This document shows positions 1-8,613 of a stretch of 64,000 nt of DNA, in pieces. The position numbers and the translations under genes are program-made. The DNA lies in NCBI GenBank assembly GCA_015485155.1, contig WFUF01000005.1:120072-184071 (forward strand), given 5' to 3'. The DNA comes from Robiginitomaculum sp. (GTDB lineage Bacteria > Pseudomonadota > Alphaproteobacteria > Caulobacterales > Maricaulaceae). Position 1 is the stretch's first letter, and each line of letters begins with the position of its first letter. The notes below the pieces were generated by a model. It was given only the letters and a program-made list of their open reading frames with translations, searched no databases and was not told the origin of the DNA.

Positions 1-396
1 ATGCGTGAAGTGTCAATCAAGCATGGAATGCAAAGCGCCAAGAATGTGCTGCGCCCCTTTAGCCGGGTAATGCTAAAACTTATCTCCACCGGCAATCAAC
101 TGTCCCCAGATATGATTAACCCTGATCATTTTGCCGATTGGGGGCCAAACATTTCCAAAGTGGAAGCGCCGCTAAAGTTACTGCGCAAAGCCATACCTAT
201 GCCAACGCTAAATACCACGGAAACCGCATGGGAAACCAACTTAAAAACCTCTGTTGAACTTTATACGATCTGGGAGGAAACCGGCGTATTGGATCAACTG
301 GAAACCATAGATGAAAACCTGTTTGACGTGATTTTGGACATTATGGACGAAAAGCGTGAGGACTGGGAAGACTGGCAAGATGAACAGGATGACTGA
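1..396 (+). CDS. sHdrC1 C-terminal fragment (partial at window edge)
   Basis: The frame is open to the left edge, so this is the last 131 codons of a gene whose start lies outside the window. The visible part has no cysteines and ends in an acidic tail. Identity is inferred mainly from position: it ends 12 bp before an HdrB1-type gene, where the small iron-sulfur subunit HdrC1 sits in sulfur-oxidising Hdr-like (sHdr) operons. The 4Fe-4S-binding N-terminal part would be upstream. The ATG at base 1 is probably an internal Met and not the true start. HdrC1 should carry electrons within the cytoplasmic sHdr complex. Confidence 0.65.
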   Translation: MREVSIKHGMQSAKNVLRPFSRVMLKLISTGNQLSPDMINPDHFADWGPNISKVEAPLKLLRKAIPMPTLNTTETAWETNLKTSVELYTIWEETGVLDQLETIDENLFDVILDIMDEKREDWEDWQDEQDD

Positions 397-408
397 AGGA
401 GAAATGTA

Positions 409-1761
409 ATGGCGAACAATGAGGATGGCAGTCGGTTTACCGGCCATGGTGCTGAATGGCGGGATGCAAAATTAAGCCAGGAAGAGGCAAAACTGGCTAC
501 AGCATGGGTTGAGCAGAGAATTGACAAACGCTCCATGCTTACCAACAAGTCCCGCGTTCATGACATACGCGACGAAATGTGGCGATTGGAAAAAGAAGGC
601 GAGATCATTGTCCACCGCATTGGCGACCAGCACGATCCGGTAATGGCAAAAACCATTTATGGCTGGGACAAGAAAATTCCGACCAATCAGCTCTGGCACC
701 ATAAATCATGCGGGCAATGCGGTAACATCCCCGGCTATCCGACATCCTTGCTCTGGTTGATGAATATGCTGGATATTCGCTATCTTGATGAAACCGATCA
801 GACCTCTTGTACCGCATGGAATTATCACGGCTCCGGCATTGGCAATATTGTATCTCTGGCTGCGGTTTTTTTACGCAATTTCCACCAAGCTTATGTTTCA
901 GCCAAAGCTGAAGGAAAACCGGAAGGCTATTACTATCCTTTAGTTCATTGCGGTACTTCATTTGGGAATTACAAGGAAGTGCGCGAATACCTGTTACTGT
1001 CCGCAGAGCTGCGCGATCAGGTAAAAAAGATACTGGGAAAGCTCGATAGACTTATTGATGGAAAACTGCTGATACCCGAAGAAATTGTCCATTATTCCGA
1101 GTGGACACATGTAATGCGCAAGCAAATAGCCGAGCGTCAGGTAATTGACGCTGGAAATATCCGCGCAACCATTCACCCGGCCTGTCATGTCTACAAGATG
1201 GTGCCACAGGATGTGATCTATGATGATGATGTGCTGGATGGCGAACGCGTGGCCGTATCCACCGGCATTATTCAATCGCTAGGAGCCAATGTTATTGATT
1301 ATTCGACCTGGTATGATTGCTGCGGCTTTGGCTTTCGCCATATTATTTCAGAGCGTGAATTTACCCGCTCTTTTTCTATTGATCGCAAAATCAAGATTGC
1401 CGTGGACGAAGCTAATTCCGATGTCATGATCGGTCATGATACCGGCTGCATTACCACCTTGGACAAAAATCAATGGATTGGTCAGGCTGATGGCAAGAAC
1501 TATGATTTGCCTGTATTGGCAGATGTGCAATTTGCCGCCCTTGTCTGCGGTGCGCACCCGTACAAAATAGTGCAATCGCACTGGCACGCATCGTCCACAG
1601 AAAAACTATTTGAAAAGCTGGGCATAGACTGGCAGGCCCAAAAGAAAGAATTTGAACAATATCTAAAACAAGTCGAAGCCGGCAATCAGGAAAATCTATA
1701 CGATCCACGCCGCCGCATTACCGGCGGCCCCGGCTACCAGAGAACAGAGCAAATAACATGA
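409..1761 (+). CDS. hdrB1: sHdrB1, heterodisulfide reductase-like subunit B1
   Basis: This 450-residue protein is a CCG-domain subunit of the sHdr complex, which oxidises sulfane sulfur in the cytoplasm. A CxxC pair lies at about C101-C104, a HPACH segment near residue 255, and the CCG motif is at C304-C305 (YDCCGFGF). Such motifs hold the catalytic iron-sulfur centre in the HdrB family. The start has a strong ribosome site (AAGGAG) 7 bp upstream. The stop overlaps the hdrA start by 4 bp (ATGA), indicating translational coupling. Assignment to B1 and not B2 follows from its greater length and gene order before hdrA. Confidence 0.88.
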   Translation: MANNEDGSRFTGHGAEWRDAKLSQEEAKLATAWVEQRIDKRSMLTNKSRVHDIRDEMWRLEKEGEIIVHRIGDQHDPVMAKTIYGWDKKIPTNQLWHHKSCGQCGNIPGYPTSLLWLMNMLDIRYLDETDQTSCTAWNYHGSGIGNIVSLAAVFLRNFHQAYVSAKAEGKPEGYYYPLVHCGTSFGNYKEVREYLLLSAELRDQVKKILGKLDRLIDGKLLIPEEIVHYSEWTHVMRKQIAERQVIDAGNIRATIHPACHVYKMVPQDVIYDDDVLDGERVAVSTGIIQSLGANVIDYSTWYDCCGFGFRHIISEREFTRSFSIDRKIKIAVDEANSDVMIGHDTGCITTLDKNQWIGQADGKNYDLPVLADVQFAALVCGAHPYKIVQSHWHASSTEKLFEKLGIDWQAQKKEFEQYLKQVEAGNQENLYDPRRRITGGPGYQRTEQIT

Positions 1762-2807
1762 GCAATAAACCTATTCTTGTCGTAGGCGGTGGCCCTGCCG
1801 GCCTTTCCGCAGCCAATTCACTGGCTCTTGTAGGTCAAAAAACCGTATTGGTTGAAAAAGAAGATAAATTGGGCGGCGCACCTATTCTATCAGGTTACGC
1901 CAAGCTGGTGCCCTCAGGCGAATGGGCCAAAGATGCCATTGGCTCCATGGTCGATCGGGTGCAAAATAATGAGCTGATTACCATAAAAACCGGCACATCA
2001 GTGGGTAAATGCTCTGGTGAAGCAGGCAATTTCAAAGTGGAATTTTCCGACGGCAATAGTGATCAGTTTTCCTCTATTGTCATGTGCACAGGATTTACCC
2101 ATTTTGACAGTATCAACAAGCCGGAATGGGGCTTTGGCACCTATGAGGACGTTGTAACCACCACGCAGATTGAACAAATGATATCGTCTGGTAATGGCGT
2201 ACGGCGGCCCTCAAATGGGGAAAAACCCAAAAGAGTTGCCATATTGCTTTGCGTTGGTTCGCGTGACCGGCAAATTGGCCGTGAATGGTGCTCCAAGATA
2301 TGCTGTACGGTCTCAGCCAATATCGCCATGGAAATCCGTGAGGAACTGCCAGATTGTCATGTTTATATATATTATATGGATATCCGCACCTTTGGCCTGT
2401 TAGAGACCAAATACTACTGGAAAAGTCAGGAAGAATTCAAAGTCAAATACATCAAGGCCCGAATTGCCGAAGTAACCTCCGATGGCGATAAGGTAATCGT
2501 CAAAGGTGAGGACACTTTGGTCAAGCGCCCTATTACCATTCCGTTTGATATGGTGGTTCACGCTGTGGGCATGGACCCCAATGTGGACAATATGCTGTTG
2601 TCTTCGGTGTTTGATGTGGAACTTGAAAGCAATGGATTTATTGATCGCAAGAACGCCTATGGCGCAATGGGCGCTACATCCAGAGACGGAATTTTTGTAG
2701 CCGGGTCGGCCACTGGCCCTGAAACCATTGATGACAGCATAGCTCAAGGCAGCGCCGCTGCAATGAGCGCATTGGCCAGCGCCAATGCCCGTATCGCAGC
2801 AGAATAG
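1758..2807 (+). CDS. hdrA: sHdrA, FAD-dependent subunit of the sHdr complex
   Basis: This 349-residue flavoprotein begins with a dinucleotide-binding fold (GGGPAGLSAANSL, residues 10-22). Around residues 165-185 it carries the cysteine-rich segment CVGSRDRQIGREWCSKICC, the likely iron-sulfur site of HdrA proteins. The C-terminus has the FAD-closing motif GIFVAGSATGPETIDDS. Its length matches the short sHdrA type and not the long methanogen HdrA with extra ferredoxin domains. It overlaps hdrB1 by 4 bp. It should mediate electron flow from the sulfur substrate to an acceptor, possibly NAD; this is known only for the family. Confidence 0.9.
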   Translation: MSNKPILVVGGGPAGLSAANSLALVGQKTVLVEKEDKLGGAPILSGYAKLVPSGEWAKDAIGSMVDRVQNNELITIKTGTSVGKCSGEAGNFKVEFSDGNSDQFSSIVMCTGFTHFDSINKPEWGFGTYEDVVTTTQIEQMISSGNGVRRPSNGEKPKRVAILLCVGSRDRQIGREWCSKICCTVSANIAMEIREELPDCHVYIYYMDIRTFGLLETKYYWKSQEEFKVKYIKARIAEVTSDGDKVIVKGEDTLVKRPITIPFDMVVHAVGMDPNVDNMLLSSVFDVELESNGFIDRKNAYGAMGATSRDGIFVAGSATGPETIDDSIAQGSAAAMSALASANARIAAE

Positions 2808-2821
2808 GAAACCAGTCACTT

Positions 2822-3715
2822 ATGCTCTCTTCGTTTTTCCCCTCCAGCAACACGCCAGTTCCAGCTCCGGCACAATTGCCGGAGTTGGAGCTGTCCGGGC
2901 CGGTTTTGGCTGATGCATTTCAGGCAATGATAACCGGCTGCGAGCCACTGGGGGGGGTGGAGCGATATATCCACGCGCTAAAACTGAAGCACACCTTGTT
3001 TTCCGAGGCCCTGAACATGGGCGAGATTGACCTTATGACCACGGAAACCTTTGCCGGGTTGTGCACATTTATGGCCACTGTACGGCGCAGGGTTTTTGAT
3101 CATCTGCATGGCGAAAATTTTGCCCGCATGAAAACGGCCCTGGCAGAGCTACTCAGCGATATGAAAAACACTCATAGTGTGGATGAGCGCATTGCCGAGT
3201 TTTGCGCACAGTTTCCACAAGACAAAAAACACCGCTGGGTGCGGGATCTGGCCGCCGAAATACTGCACAATGTGGATCCGCAGCGTTATCCATTGATGAC
3301 CCGCTGGATGTGGGACAAAACCGCAAATACCGGCGTAATCCGCGAGCTGTGGCACGGTGAGGATGTAGACGGATCAACCATAGAGCTGGACGATGGTCAC
3401 GCGACTTTTGTGGCGTTAAGGGCTGATATTGGCGGCTGGCTTTCACAAAACGGTGTCTATGCCGATACCATTTATTATGTGGATTTACTGTGCGCACAGA
3501 TTTACGCCAATTATATCTGTGCTCAAGGTGGCACTTATTTACGGGCGGATTTTTCCAGTCCTCAGGATCCGATGCAGTATTCGCGCCGACTGTTGGGGCT
3601 GGACGGAGTGCGACAGGGTTCCAGCAAAACCCGTCTAAAAACCGAAAGTGGAGCCTCATTCACAATTGACAGCAATTTATTGAACGATACGGGAACCACC
3701 CATGGCCATTCATGA
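2822..3715 (+). CDS. Conserved sHdr-operon accessory protein
   Basis: This is a 297-residue soluble protein with no recognisable catalytic motif or signal peptide. It has an Ala/Pro-rich start, a mostly alpha-helical middle and a tail with no cysteine cluster. Sulfur-oxidising Hdr-like operons usually have a conserved gene of unknown function between hdrA and hdrC2, often written hyp or hdrH, and this one fits that position and size. It begins 14 bp after hdrA and its 3' end overlaps hdrC2 by 14 bp, so it is co-translated with the complex. A structural or assembly role is plausible but is inference. Confidence 0.75.
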   Translation: MLSSFFPSSNTPVPAPAQLPELELSGPVLADAFQAMITGCEPLGGVERYIHALKLKHTLFSEALNMGEIDLMTTETFAGLCTFMATVRRRVFDHLHGENFARMKTALAELLSDMKNTHSVDERIAEFCAQFPQDKKHRWVRDLAAEILHNVDPQRYPLMTRWMWDKTANTGVIRELWHGEDVDGSTIELDDGHATFVALRADIGGWLSQNGVYADTIYYVDLLCAQIYANYICAQGGTYLRADFSSPQDPMQYSRRLLGLDGVRQGSSKTRLKTESGASFTIDSNLLNDTGTTHGHS

Positions 3716-4448
3716 AAAAAACCTGATTAGACCGGAAAACATCAAAACTCATGATGAACTGGTTATTGATGGTGTTGATGTCTCAGGACACTGGTCAACA
3801 TTTATCGAAAGCCGGGTTGTAGAAGACTATAACGAAGCCCTGCAAGAAGAAATAGCTGCGCTTCCCGGTGGCGAAAACATTCATAGATGCTGGCAGTGTG
3901 GCTCTTGCACCAATGCCTGTACGGTAAATGCTATCAACCCTGATTTTAATCCCAGATACTGGATTTATCTGATTCGCATGGGTATGGAATCCGAATTATT
4001 GCGCGATAAGGATATAATCTGGCAGTGTGTTTCTTGTAACAAGTGCACCTATGCCTGTCCTCGTGACGTAATGCCCGAAGGCATAATGAAGGCCACCGCG
4101 CACTGGCTGGAATTAAAAAGCCATACACCGGCCTCCAACTCAACAATTTTTGACAATGAATTCACCCGGCAGGTGGTTGAAAACGGAAAAATCGAAGATG
4201 GCCGGGTTCTGAAGAATTTTTTGCAAAAATCCGGACAGCCTCTGGTACAGGATTGGCTTATCCAGATGGTAATGCAGATGATCCGCCATCTGCCGGTTAA
4301 ATTCCTGTTTCATTTGGGGTGGGCAACATTGTTCAAGCCCAAAACCAGAAAATGGGACAAGGCAAGAGCTGCCATTGAAGAGCATATTGCAGAAGAAAAA
4401 GCCGAGCAGCGCATGGCGCTTGGACTAGGCAAGCAGGAGGGCTTGTGA
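3702..4448 (+). CDS. hdrC2: sHdrC2, 4Fe-4S ferredoxin-like subunit
   Basis: This 248-residue protein has two ferredoxin-type cysteine clusters. The first is C63, C66, C69 and C73 (CWQCGSCTNAC) and the second is C109, C112, C115 and C119 (CVSCNKCTYACP). Two such clusters define HdrC, which relays electrons between HdrA and HdrB. After residue 140 comes a helical tail typical of HdrC. The start lies inside the preceding gene (14-bp overlap). The stop overlaps the hdrB2 start by 4 bp. Its role is electron transfer in the cytoplasmic sHdr complex. Confidence 0.9.
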   Translation: MAIHEKNLIRPENIKTHDELVIDGVDVSGHWSTFIESRVVEDYNEALQEEIAALPGGENIHRCWQCGSCTNACTVNAINPDFNPRYWIYLIRMGMESELLRDKDIIWQCVSCNKCTYACPRDVMPEGIMKATAHWLELKSHTPASNSTIFDNEFTRQVVENGKIEDGRVLKNFLQKSGQPLVQDWLIQMVMQMIRHLPVKFLFHLGWATLFKPKTRKWDKARAAIEEHIAEEKAEQRMALGLGKQEGL

Positions 4449-5383
4449 TGCAAACCCGTAAAGATAAATACAAACAAGTAGCATATTATCCCGGTTGCGC
4501 TCTGGAAGGCACGGCACAGCCGTATAACACCTCGACCAAGGCAATAGCGAAAGAGCTGCAGCTTGAGTTAAAGGAAATTGACAACTGGAATTGCTGCGGG
4601 GCAATGGAGGTTAAAAACATTGACCCGGAAATTCAGACCTATCTTTCTTCGCGGGTATTATCTCTGGCCAAAAATGAAACCAAACAAGACGTGGTTATGG
4701 CTCCTTGCAATGGCTGTTATCACAACCTTAAAAAGGCTGAGTACGATCTTGAGCACAAACAAAAATCCCGCGATGTGGTAGAAAAAATATCAAAAAAGGC
4801 CGAACATCCGGTTTATGAAGCCGGAGAGGTTGAAACCATTCACGCTTTAGACTGGATTAAATTTGGCATTGGCGAAGATGAACTACGGCAAAAAATCAAG
4901 GGCGGCTTAAAAGGGCTTAAAATTGCCAATTACTATGGCTGCATGTACACCCGGCCTCGTCATATTTTCCCCGAAAAAGATCAAGGCGGCGATAGCGAAA
5001 GCACATCAAAGCCTCATTATATGGATGATTTGCTGGAAGTTGCTGGCGCGGTGAATGTGGAATTCGCCATGAAAACCGCCTGTTGTGGCGGCGCGCACAC
5101 CCTCTCAGACAGCGACATGTCAACAAAATTGGTGCTAAACATATTGCAGGCTGCCGAAGCTGCCGGAGCCGAAGTTATCGCCACTGAATGCCCAACTTGC
5201 CATTCAGGACTTGAAATGCATCAAATCCGGGCTTTGAAAAAGCTCTCAAAACAAACCAATGTAAAAGTGATCTATTTCACCCAATTGCTTGGACTGGCCA
5301 TGGGGCTGGGCCCTCGTGAAGTGGGGCTGCATGAAAATGTTTCTGAATCAGTGAACCTTATGTTTGACAAAGGCATTGTATGA
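4445..5383 (+). CDS. hdrB2: sHdrB2, heterodisulfide reductase-like subunit B2
   Basis: This 312-residue protein has two CCG-type cysteine-rich domains. The first includes PGC at residue 18, CCG at C50-C51 and CNGC at C88-C91. The second includes YYGC, CCGGAH and CPTC in the C-terminal half. Paired CCG domains carry noncubane iron-sulfur clusters in HdrB. Together with HdrC2 it forms the second B/C pair of the sHdr complex. Its start overlaps hdrC2 and its stop overlaps the next gene, each by 4 bp (ATGA). Confidence 0.92.
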   Translation: MMQTRKDKYKQVAYYPGCALEGTAQPYNTSTKAIAKELQLELKEIDNWNCCGAMEVKNIDPEIQTYLSSRVLSLAKNETKQDVVMAPCNGCYHNLKKAEYDLEHKQKSRDVVEKISKKAEHPVYEAGEVETIHALDWIKFGIGEDELRQKIKGGLKGLKIANYYGCMYTRPRHIFPEKDQGGDSESTSKPHYMDDLLEVAGAVNVEFAMKTACCGGAHTLSDSDMSTKLVLNILQAAEAAGAEVIATECPTCHSGLEMHQIRALKKLSKQTNVKVIYFTQLLGLAMGLGPREVGLHENVSESVNLMFDKGIV

Positions 5384-5796
5384 GAGACCTTACCCAGTTA
5401 GAAACCGCGCTGGAGCAGGAGTTAAACCCTGACAACCCCGTGCAGGCAGCGACATTTTTACTGCATGTGGGTGAAGAGGTTATGGAAAACTGGCTATTGG
5501 CCCGGCAAAAAAACCCAACCGATACTCTGCGCGAGGGATTTCGGATCTTGGCCCTGCACCGTCAAGGTGCCAAAGGTGATCCCAGCTTTAATGCTTGCCG
5601 TGAAACTGCTCGTGAACTGGTCTATCATTATAATTTAATCAGACTTGATCCTGAGCATAATGAAACAGCAAGGCGCCTGTCCATGATGCAGTTGCTGGCC
5701 CGGCATCTGGTATTTTTCATCGGCGGCAAATTACAAGAAGCCGGTCTTGGAGAGTTTTGTTGCGCTTCTAGACCATCTCGCTTAAAATCAAACTGA
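5380..5796 (+). CDS. Small unknown protein between hdrB2 and lbpA
   Basis: This is a 138-residue, mostly helical soluble protein. I do not recognise its family. It has no signal peptide, and its only cysteines are single residues near residue 73 and a CC pair near the C-terminus (GEFCCASRP). Its start overlaps hdrB2 by 4 bp and lbpA follows 23 bp later, so it belongs to the sHdr operon. A role in assembly, lipoylation or protection of the complex is possible but unsupported by motifs. The tight coupling makes a spurious ORF unlikely. Confidence 0.7.
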   Translation: MRDLTQLETALEQELNPDNPVQAATFLLHVGEEVMENWLLARQKNPTDTLREGFRILALHRQGAKGDPSFNACRETARELVYHYNLIRLDPEHNETARRLSMMQLLARHLVFFIGGKLQEAGLGEFCCASRPSRLKSN

Positions 5797-5819
5797 ATCA
5801 TCAATTTAAGGAACAGAAA

Positions 5820-6257
5820 ATGGCTGATGTTCGTGGTTGTCACCTTCCGGAAGACTTACTTTATGATGTGGGAAATCATATCTGGGTTAAGGAAATTGAA
5901 GATGGTAAAATACGTTTGGGAATGACCTCTGTTGCTACTGCTCTGGCTGGTTCCCTGGTTGCATTTACCCCAAAAAAAGTAGGCCGCAAGGTAAGAGCCG
6001 GGCGCTCATGCGCAACTGTTGAAAGCGGCAAATGGGTTGGCCCTGCCAAATCCGCAGCCGGCGGCGAAGTCGTCGCAGTTAATGAAGACCTGCAAGCCAA
6101 CCCGTCTTTAGCCAATGATGACCCCTATAAGGCGTGGATGGTTGAGATCAAACCTGAGAACTGGGATGAAGTGCGCGCTTCTTATGTATCCGGCACTGAA
6201 ATCACCGCCCCTTATGAGGCAAAAATGGACGAAGACGGCTTCGCCGGTTGCGAATAA
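5820..6257 (+). CDS. lbpA: LbpA, lipoate-binding protein of sulfur oxidation
   Basis: This 145-residue protein is a GcvH-like lipoyl carrier. The lipoyl lysine is probably K71 in the ESGKWVGP context; this Trp-Val-Gly-Pro signature after the lysine distinguishes LbpA from the glycine-cleavage H protein. The lipoyl arm is thought to present sulfur to the sHdr complex. A good ribosome site (AAGGA) precedes the ATG. It is the last gene of the operon here. The lipoate-attachment genes usually linked to lbpA are not in the window and may lie on the left. Confidence 0.9.
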   Translation: MADVRGCHLPEDLLYDVGNHIWVKEIEDGKIRLGMTSVATALAGSLVAFTPKKVGRKVRAGRSCATVESGKWVGPAKSAAGGEVVAVNEDLQANPSLANDDPYKAWMVEIKPENWDEVRASYVSGTEITAPYEAKMDEDGFAGCE

Positions 6258-6382
6258 GCACCTTGGACTCAAGGTAGAACCTCCCGCGAGTCCTAAAATA
6301 CTAAACGATAGGACAAAAAATATCCGCAAGTGAATTAACTTGAAACTTTGTATACGCAAGACTCAACCATTACACTCCCGTC

Positions 6383-6682
6383 ACACCGGACTTTGACCCG
6401 GTGTCCATGCATATGACTTGTGCGATAAGAGTGGTTGGTAAATTTCCCTATTTCCCCGCGCAAAGTGCAAGGGTGGACTTACGCTCGAGCCCGGTATGAC
6501 GAACATGATGGGCAAATAAAAATCTTTGCTGGGCGGGGCTTGAAACCCCGTCCACATGATTCATTCACAAAACCCCCTTGCAACAATAATTGAAAACATT
6601 TCGGACGGAGTTCAAACTCGCGTCCGGCGTTGAGGCCGCTAGCTGGACTTAAAGTCAAACCCCGTCCAGCTAAAAGCAAGGG
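6383..6682. repeat. Cluster of intergenic hairpins with similar loops
   Basis: Four short palindromes stand at 6383-6404, 6532-6552, 6602-6625 and 6651-6680. Their stem sequences differ but the middles all read like CTTGAAACC, and most end in GTCC. The arms at about 6379-6407 and 6474-6503 also form a long imperfect inverted repeat starting with GTCA-ACCGG. There is no coding sense in either strand. This looks like a family of small palindromic intergenic repeats of the kind common in alphaproteobacteria. Confidence 0.5.
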
Positions 6683-6748
6683 TGACTCTTAGGGCTACTA
6701 TTAGGGTCAGCGTAAATTTTTCTGTCCCTTGAGTGATACTTGCGCCAC

Positions 6749-6842
6749 CCTGTAATTACAACAAACAGCACTTGATGGTAATAAACTGACCCTTAAATGA
6801 CCCTTCTCTATACTAACTGACCATTCACATACGGGGATAAGT
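6749..6842 (-). repeat. Dispersed repeat, copy A
   Basis: About 94 bp of this stretch, read on the minus strand, match 63903-63997 with scattered mismatches (about four in five bases identical by hand alignment). Shared blocks include ACTTATCCCCGTA, AAGGGTCATTTAAGGGT and AGTTTATTACCA. It contains two AGGGTCA units. It is noncoding and lies about 200 bp left of the island's left attachment site. The partner copy is about 57 kb away in the opposite orientation. Confidence 0.7.
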
Positions 6843-7031
6843 ACAAGAGGTGGCCGGGTAATGCTCCCTAATTTTAAGGGTGTTGATAAGTAGAATTTTC
6901 TCGTAATCAGGATTGAGTAGATTTTACATGAAGAAATCGAGATATTCGGACAACCAGGTCATTGGTATATTGTAGCTAGCGCGAGAGGCAATGCCTCGAC
7001 AAGTTTCGAATAATGCCCCGGAAACAATATA

Positions 7032-7050
7032 CCCGCCATAGGCGGGATTT
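7032..7050. terminator. Hairpin beside the left attachment site
   Basis: CCCGCC at 7032-7037 pairs with GGCGGG at 7041-7046 across a 3-nt loop, followed by ATTTTATT on the plus strand. It lies directly outside the displaced tRNA 3' end. It could be the original terminator of the initiator tRNA before the island inserted, although the T-run is better on the plus strand. Confidence 0.4.
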
Positions 7051-7052
7051 TA

Positions 7053-7098
7053 TTGGTTGCGGGGGTAGGATTTGAACCTACGACCTTCAGGTTATGAG
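7053..7098. repeat. Left attachment site (displaced 3' half of initiator tRNA)
   Basis: These 46 bp are identical to 31428-31473, the 3' half of the initiator tRNA-Met gene (CCA end, T-arm, variable loop, 3' side of the anticodon arm). Beyond 7098 the sequence diverges, so no tRNA can form here. This is the classic footprint of integration into a tRNA 3' end by a tyrosine recombinase, and an integrase gene begins 212 bp to the right. Confidence 0.92.
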
Positions 7099-7309
7099 AT
7101 TTACGCCAGCTATAACTGACAACAACCCTCAACACTCAATATTAATATTTTCAACAGGTTATAGATTTTTTGTTGCTGGGAATTATTGTGAATTATGGTC
7201 ATTTCAGTGAATTACTGTCCCTAAATTGTCCCCAAAATTTCTTGTGCAGCCTCTCATAAGAGGTTAACATATATACATAATTTGGCACAACACAATTGAG
7301 GGGCGTAAA

Positions 7310-8431
7310 TTGGCAGTTATTGAAAAGCGCGAACGGAAGAAAGGAACCGTCTACAGAGTTAAGGTCAGAGTGCAAGGAATGCCCCCGCAAGAGCGTAGTT
7401 TCACACGCCTTACAGATGCCAAGGCATGGGCGAACCAGACAGAGGCTGCGATGCGCCTGGGAGACTTTCGTTCCACGGCCACAGAAGCAAAAAAAAGGAC
7501 GCTGGCGGATGTAATCAAAAAATATCGGGAAGAAATCCTTATCCATAAAGCGCTAAGCAGTCAGCGAGCTGAAAATACGTATCTTAAGTTCTGGGAGCGC
7601 GAGTTGGGTGTTTATGCAATCTCATTTCTGTCGCCCGAAATCATTAGCAAAAAGGTCGCCATGCTCACCCATGCCGGTGATGAGCGTGTGCAACTAAAGG
7701 AAGGCCAGAAACCAGCCAAGCCAAAATCCCGCAAGACCGTAAAACTTTACCGCGATAATCTGGAAATGCTCCTCAAGCACGCTCAAAAATGGGGCTGGCT
7801 GGGTAAGAATAACCCCATGGAAGGGGTTAACCGTATTACCAATGCCAATAAGGAGCGTGTGAGGTTTCTTGATGATGATGAACGCCAGGCCCTGCTCAAG
7901 GCATGCAAGGAAAGCCCGAACCGGCAATTATACGCCATCGTCATTTTTGCCTTATCCACAGGCGCACGAAAAAATGAGATATTAAAGCTGCCCCTCAAGG
8001 ACCTTGACCTTGAACGGCAGTTCGCCATTTTGCGCGAAACAAAAAACAAGGAAACCCGAAAAATACCCATTGTGGGCTTTCTTGTGAAAGTACTGGAAGA
8101 GCATTTGTCTTGGCGTAAAAAGCATGTTGCCAAAATGGAAAAAGGCTCAAAATTCCTCTTTCCCCGTCAGGATGGCCTTGAGCCCATTGATATTCGCAAG
8201 GCATGGGAAAATGCCCGTGAAAAAGCCGGTATCATTGATTTTCGTTTTCATGACCTGCGCCATAGCGCCGCCAGCTATCTGGCCATGAATGGGGCCAGCC
8301 AATTGGAAATTGCCGAAGTGCTTGGCCACAAAACCCTGCAAATGGTCAAGCGTTACTCGCACCTGTCAGAAGGGCACACGCGGAGCGTGGTCGAGAAAAT
8401 GAATAACAAAATCTTTGAGGTGGAAGACTGA
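7310..8431 (+). CDS. int: Tyrosine recombinase (phage-type integrase)
   Basis: This 373-residue site-specific recombinase has a basic N-terminal arm-binding part, a SAM-like core-binding domain (about 65-170) and a catalytic domain. The catalytic residues are visible: R220 (STGARKNE), H314 and R317 (HDLRHSA), H340 (LGHK) and the nucleophile Y349 (KRYSHLS). The start is TTG at 7310, set by GAGGGG 6 bp upstream. It sits 212 bp inside the left attachment site and presumably integrates the island into the initiator tRNA gene. It appears intact. Family similarity is to P4-like integrases. Confidence 0.95.
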   Translation: MAVIEKRERKKGTVYRVKVRVQGMPPQERSFTRLTDAKAWANQTEAAMRLGDFRSTATEAKKRTLADVIKKYREEILIHKALSSQRAENTYLKFWERELGVYAISFLSPEIISKKVAMLTHAGDERVQLKEGQKPAKPKSRKTVKLYRDNLEMLLKHAQKWGWLGKNNPMEGVNRITNANKERVRFLDDDERQALLKACKESPNRQLYAIVIFALSTGARKNEILKLPLKDLDLERQFAILRETKNKETRKIPIVGFLVKVLEEHLSWRKKHVAKMEKGSKFLFPRQDGLEPIDIRKAWENAREKAGIIDFRFHDLRHSAASYLAMNGASQLEIAEVLGHKTLQMVKRYSHLSEGHTRSVVEKMNNKIFEVED

Positions 8432-8521
8432 AACATTCCAGCAATCTGAAAAGGCTAAAATGCCGGATAAAGGTTCGGAAACCAGCGTGCAACAGAAACA
8501 ATGGGATTCGGAGACAGCGCT

Positions 8522-8575
8522 AATTGGACGGAGATGTATTCCTAATTAGACGTTGATGAATTCCTATTTGGACGG
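8522..8575. repeat. 22-bp tandem direct repeats upstream of the ATPase gene
   Basis: Two units at 8522-8543 and 8544-8565 agree at 18 of 22 positions, and a third partial unit starts at 8566. Each begins AATTGGACG-like and ends ATTCCT. A period of 22 bp places each unit on the same helix face. They end about 40 bp before the GTG start at 8614, so they could be binding sites controlling that gene. Confidence 0.65.
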
Positions 8576-8613
8576 TATACTAGTGTCGATCAGCAACAAA
8601 TGAGGCGAGCACC

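Noticed and set aside
7053..7098. tRNA gene at the left end of the island
   Set aside because: Only the 3' half is present; the sequence diverges after 7098, so no cloverleaf forms. It is the displaced attachment repeat.
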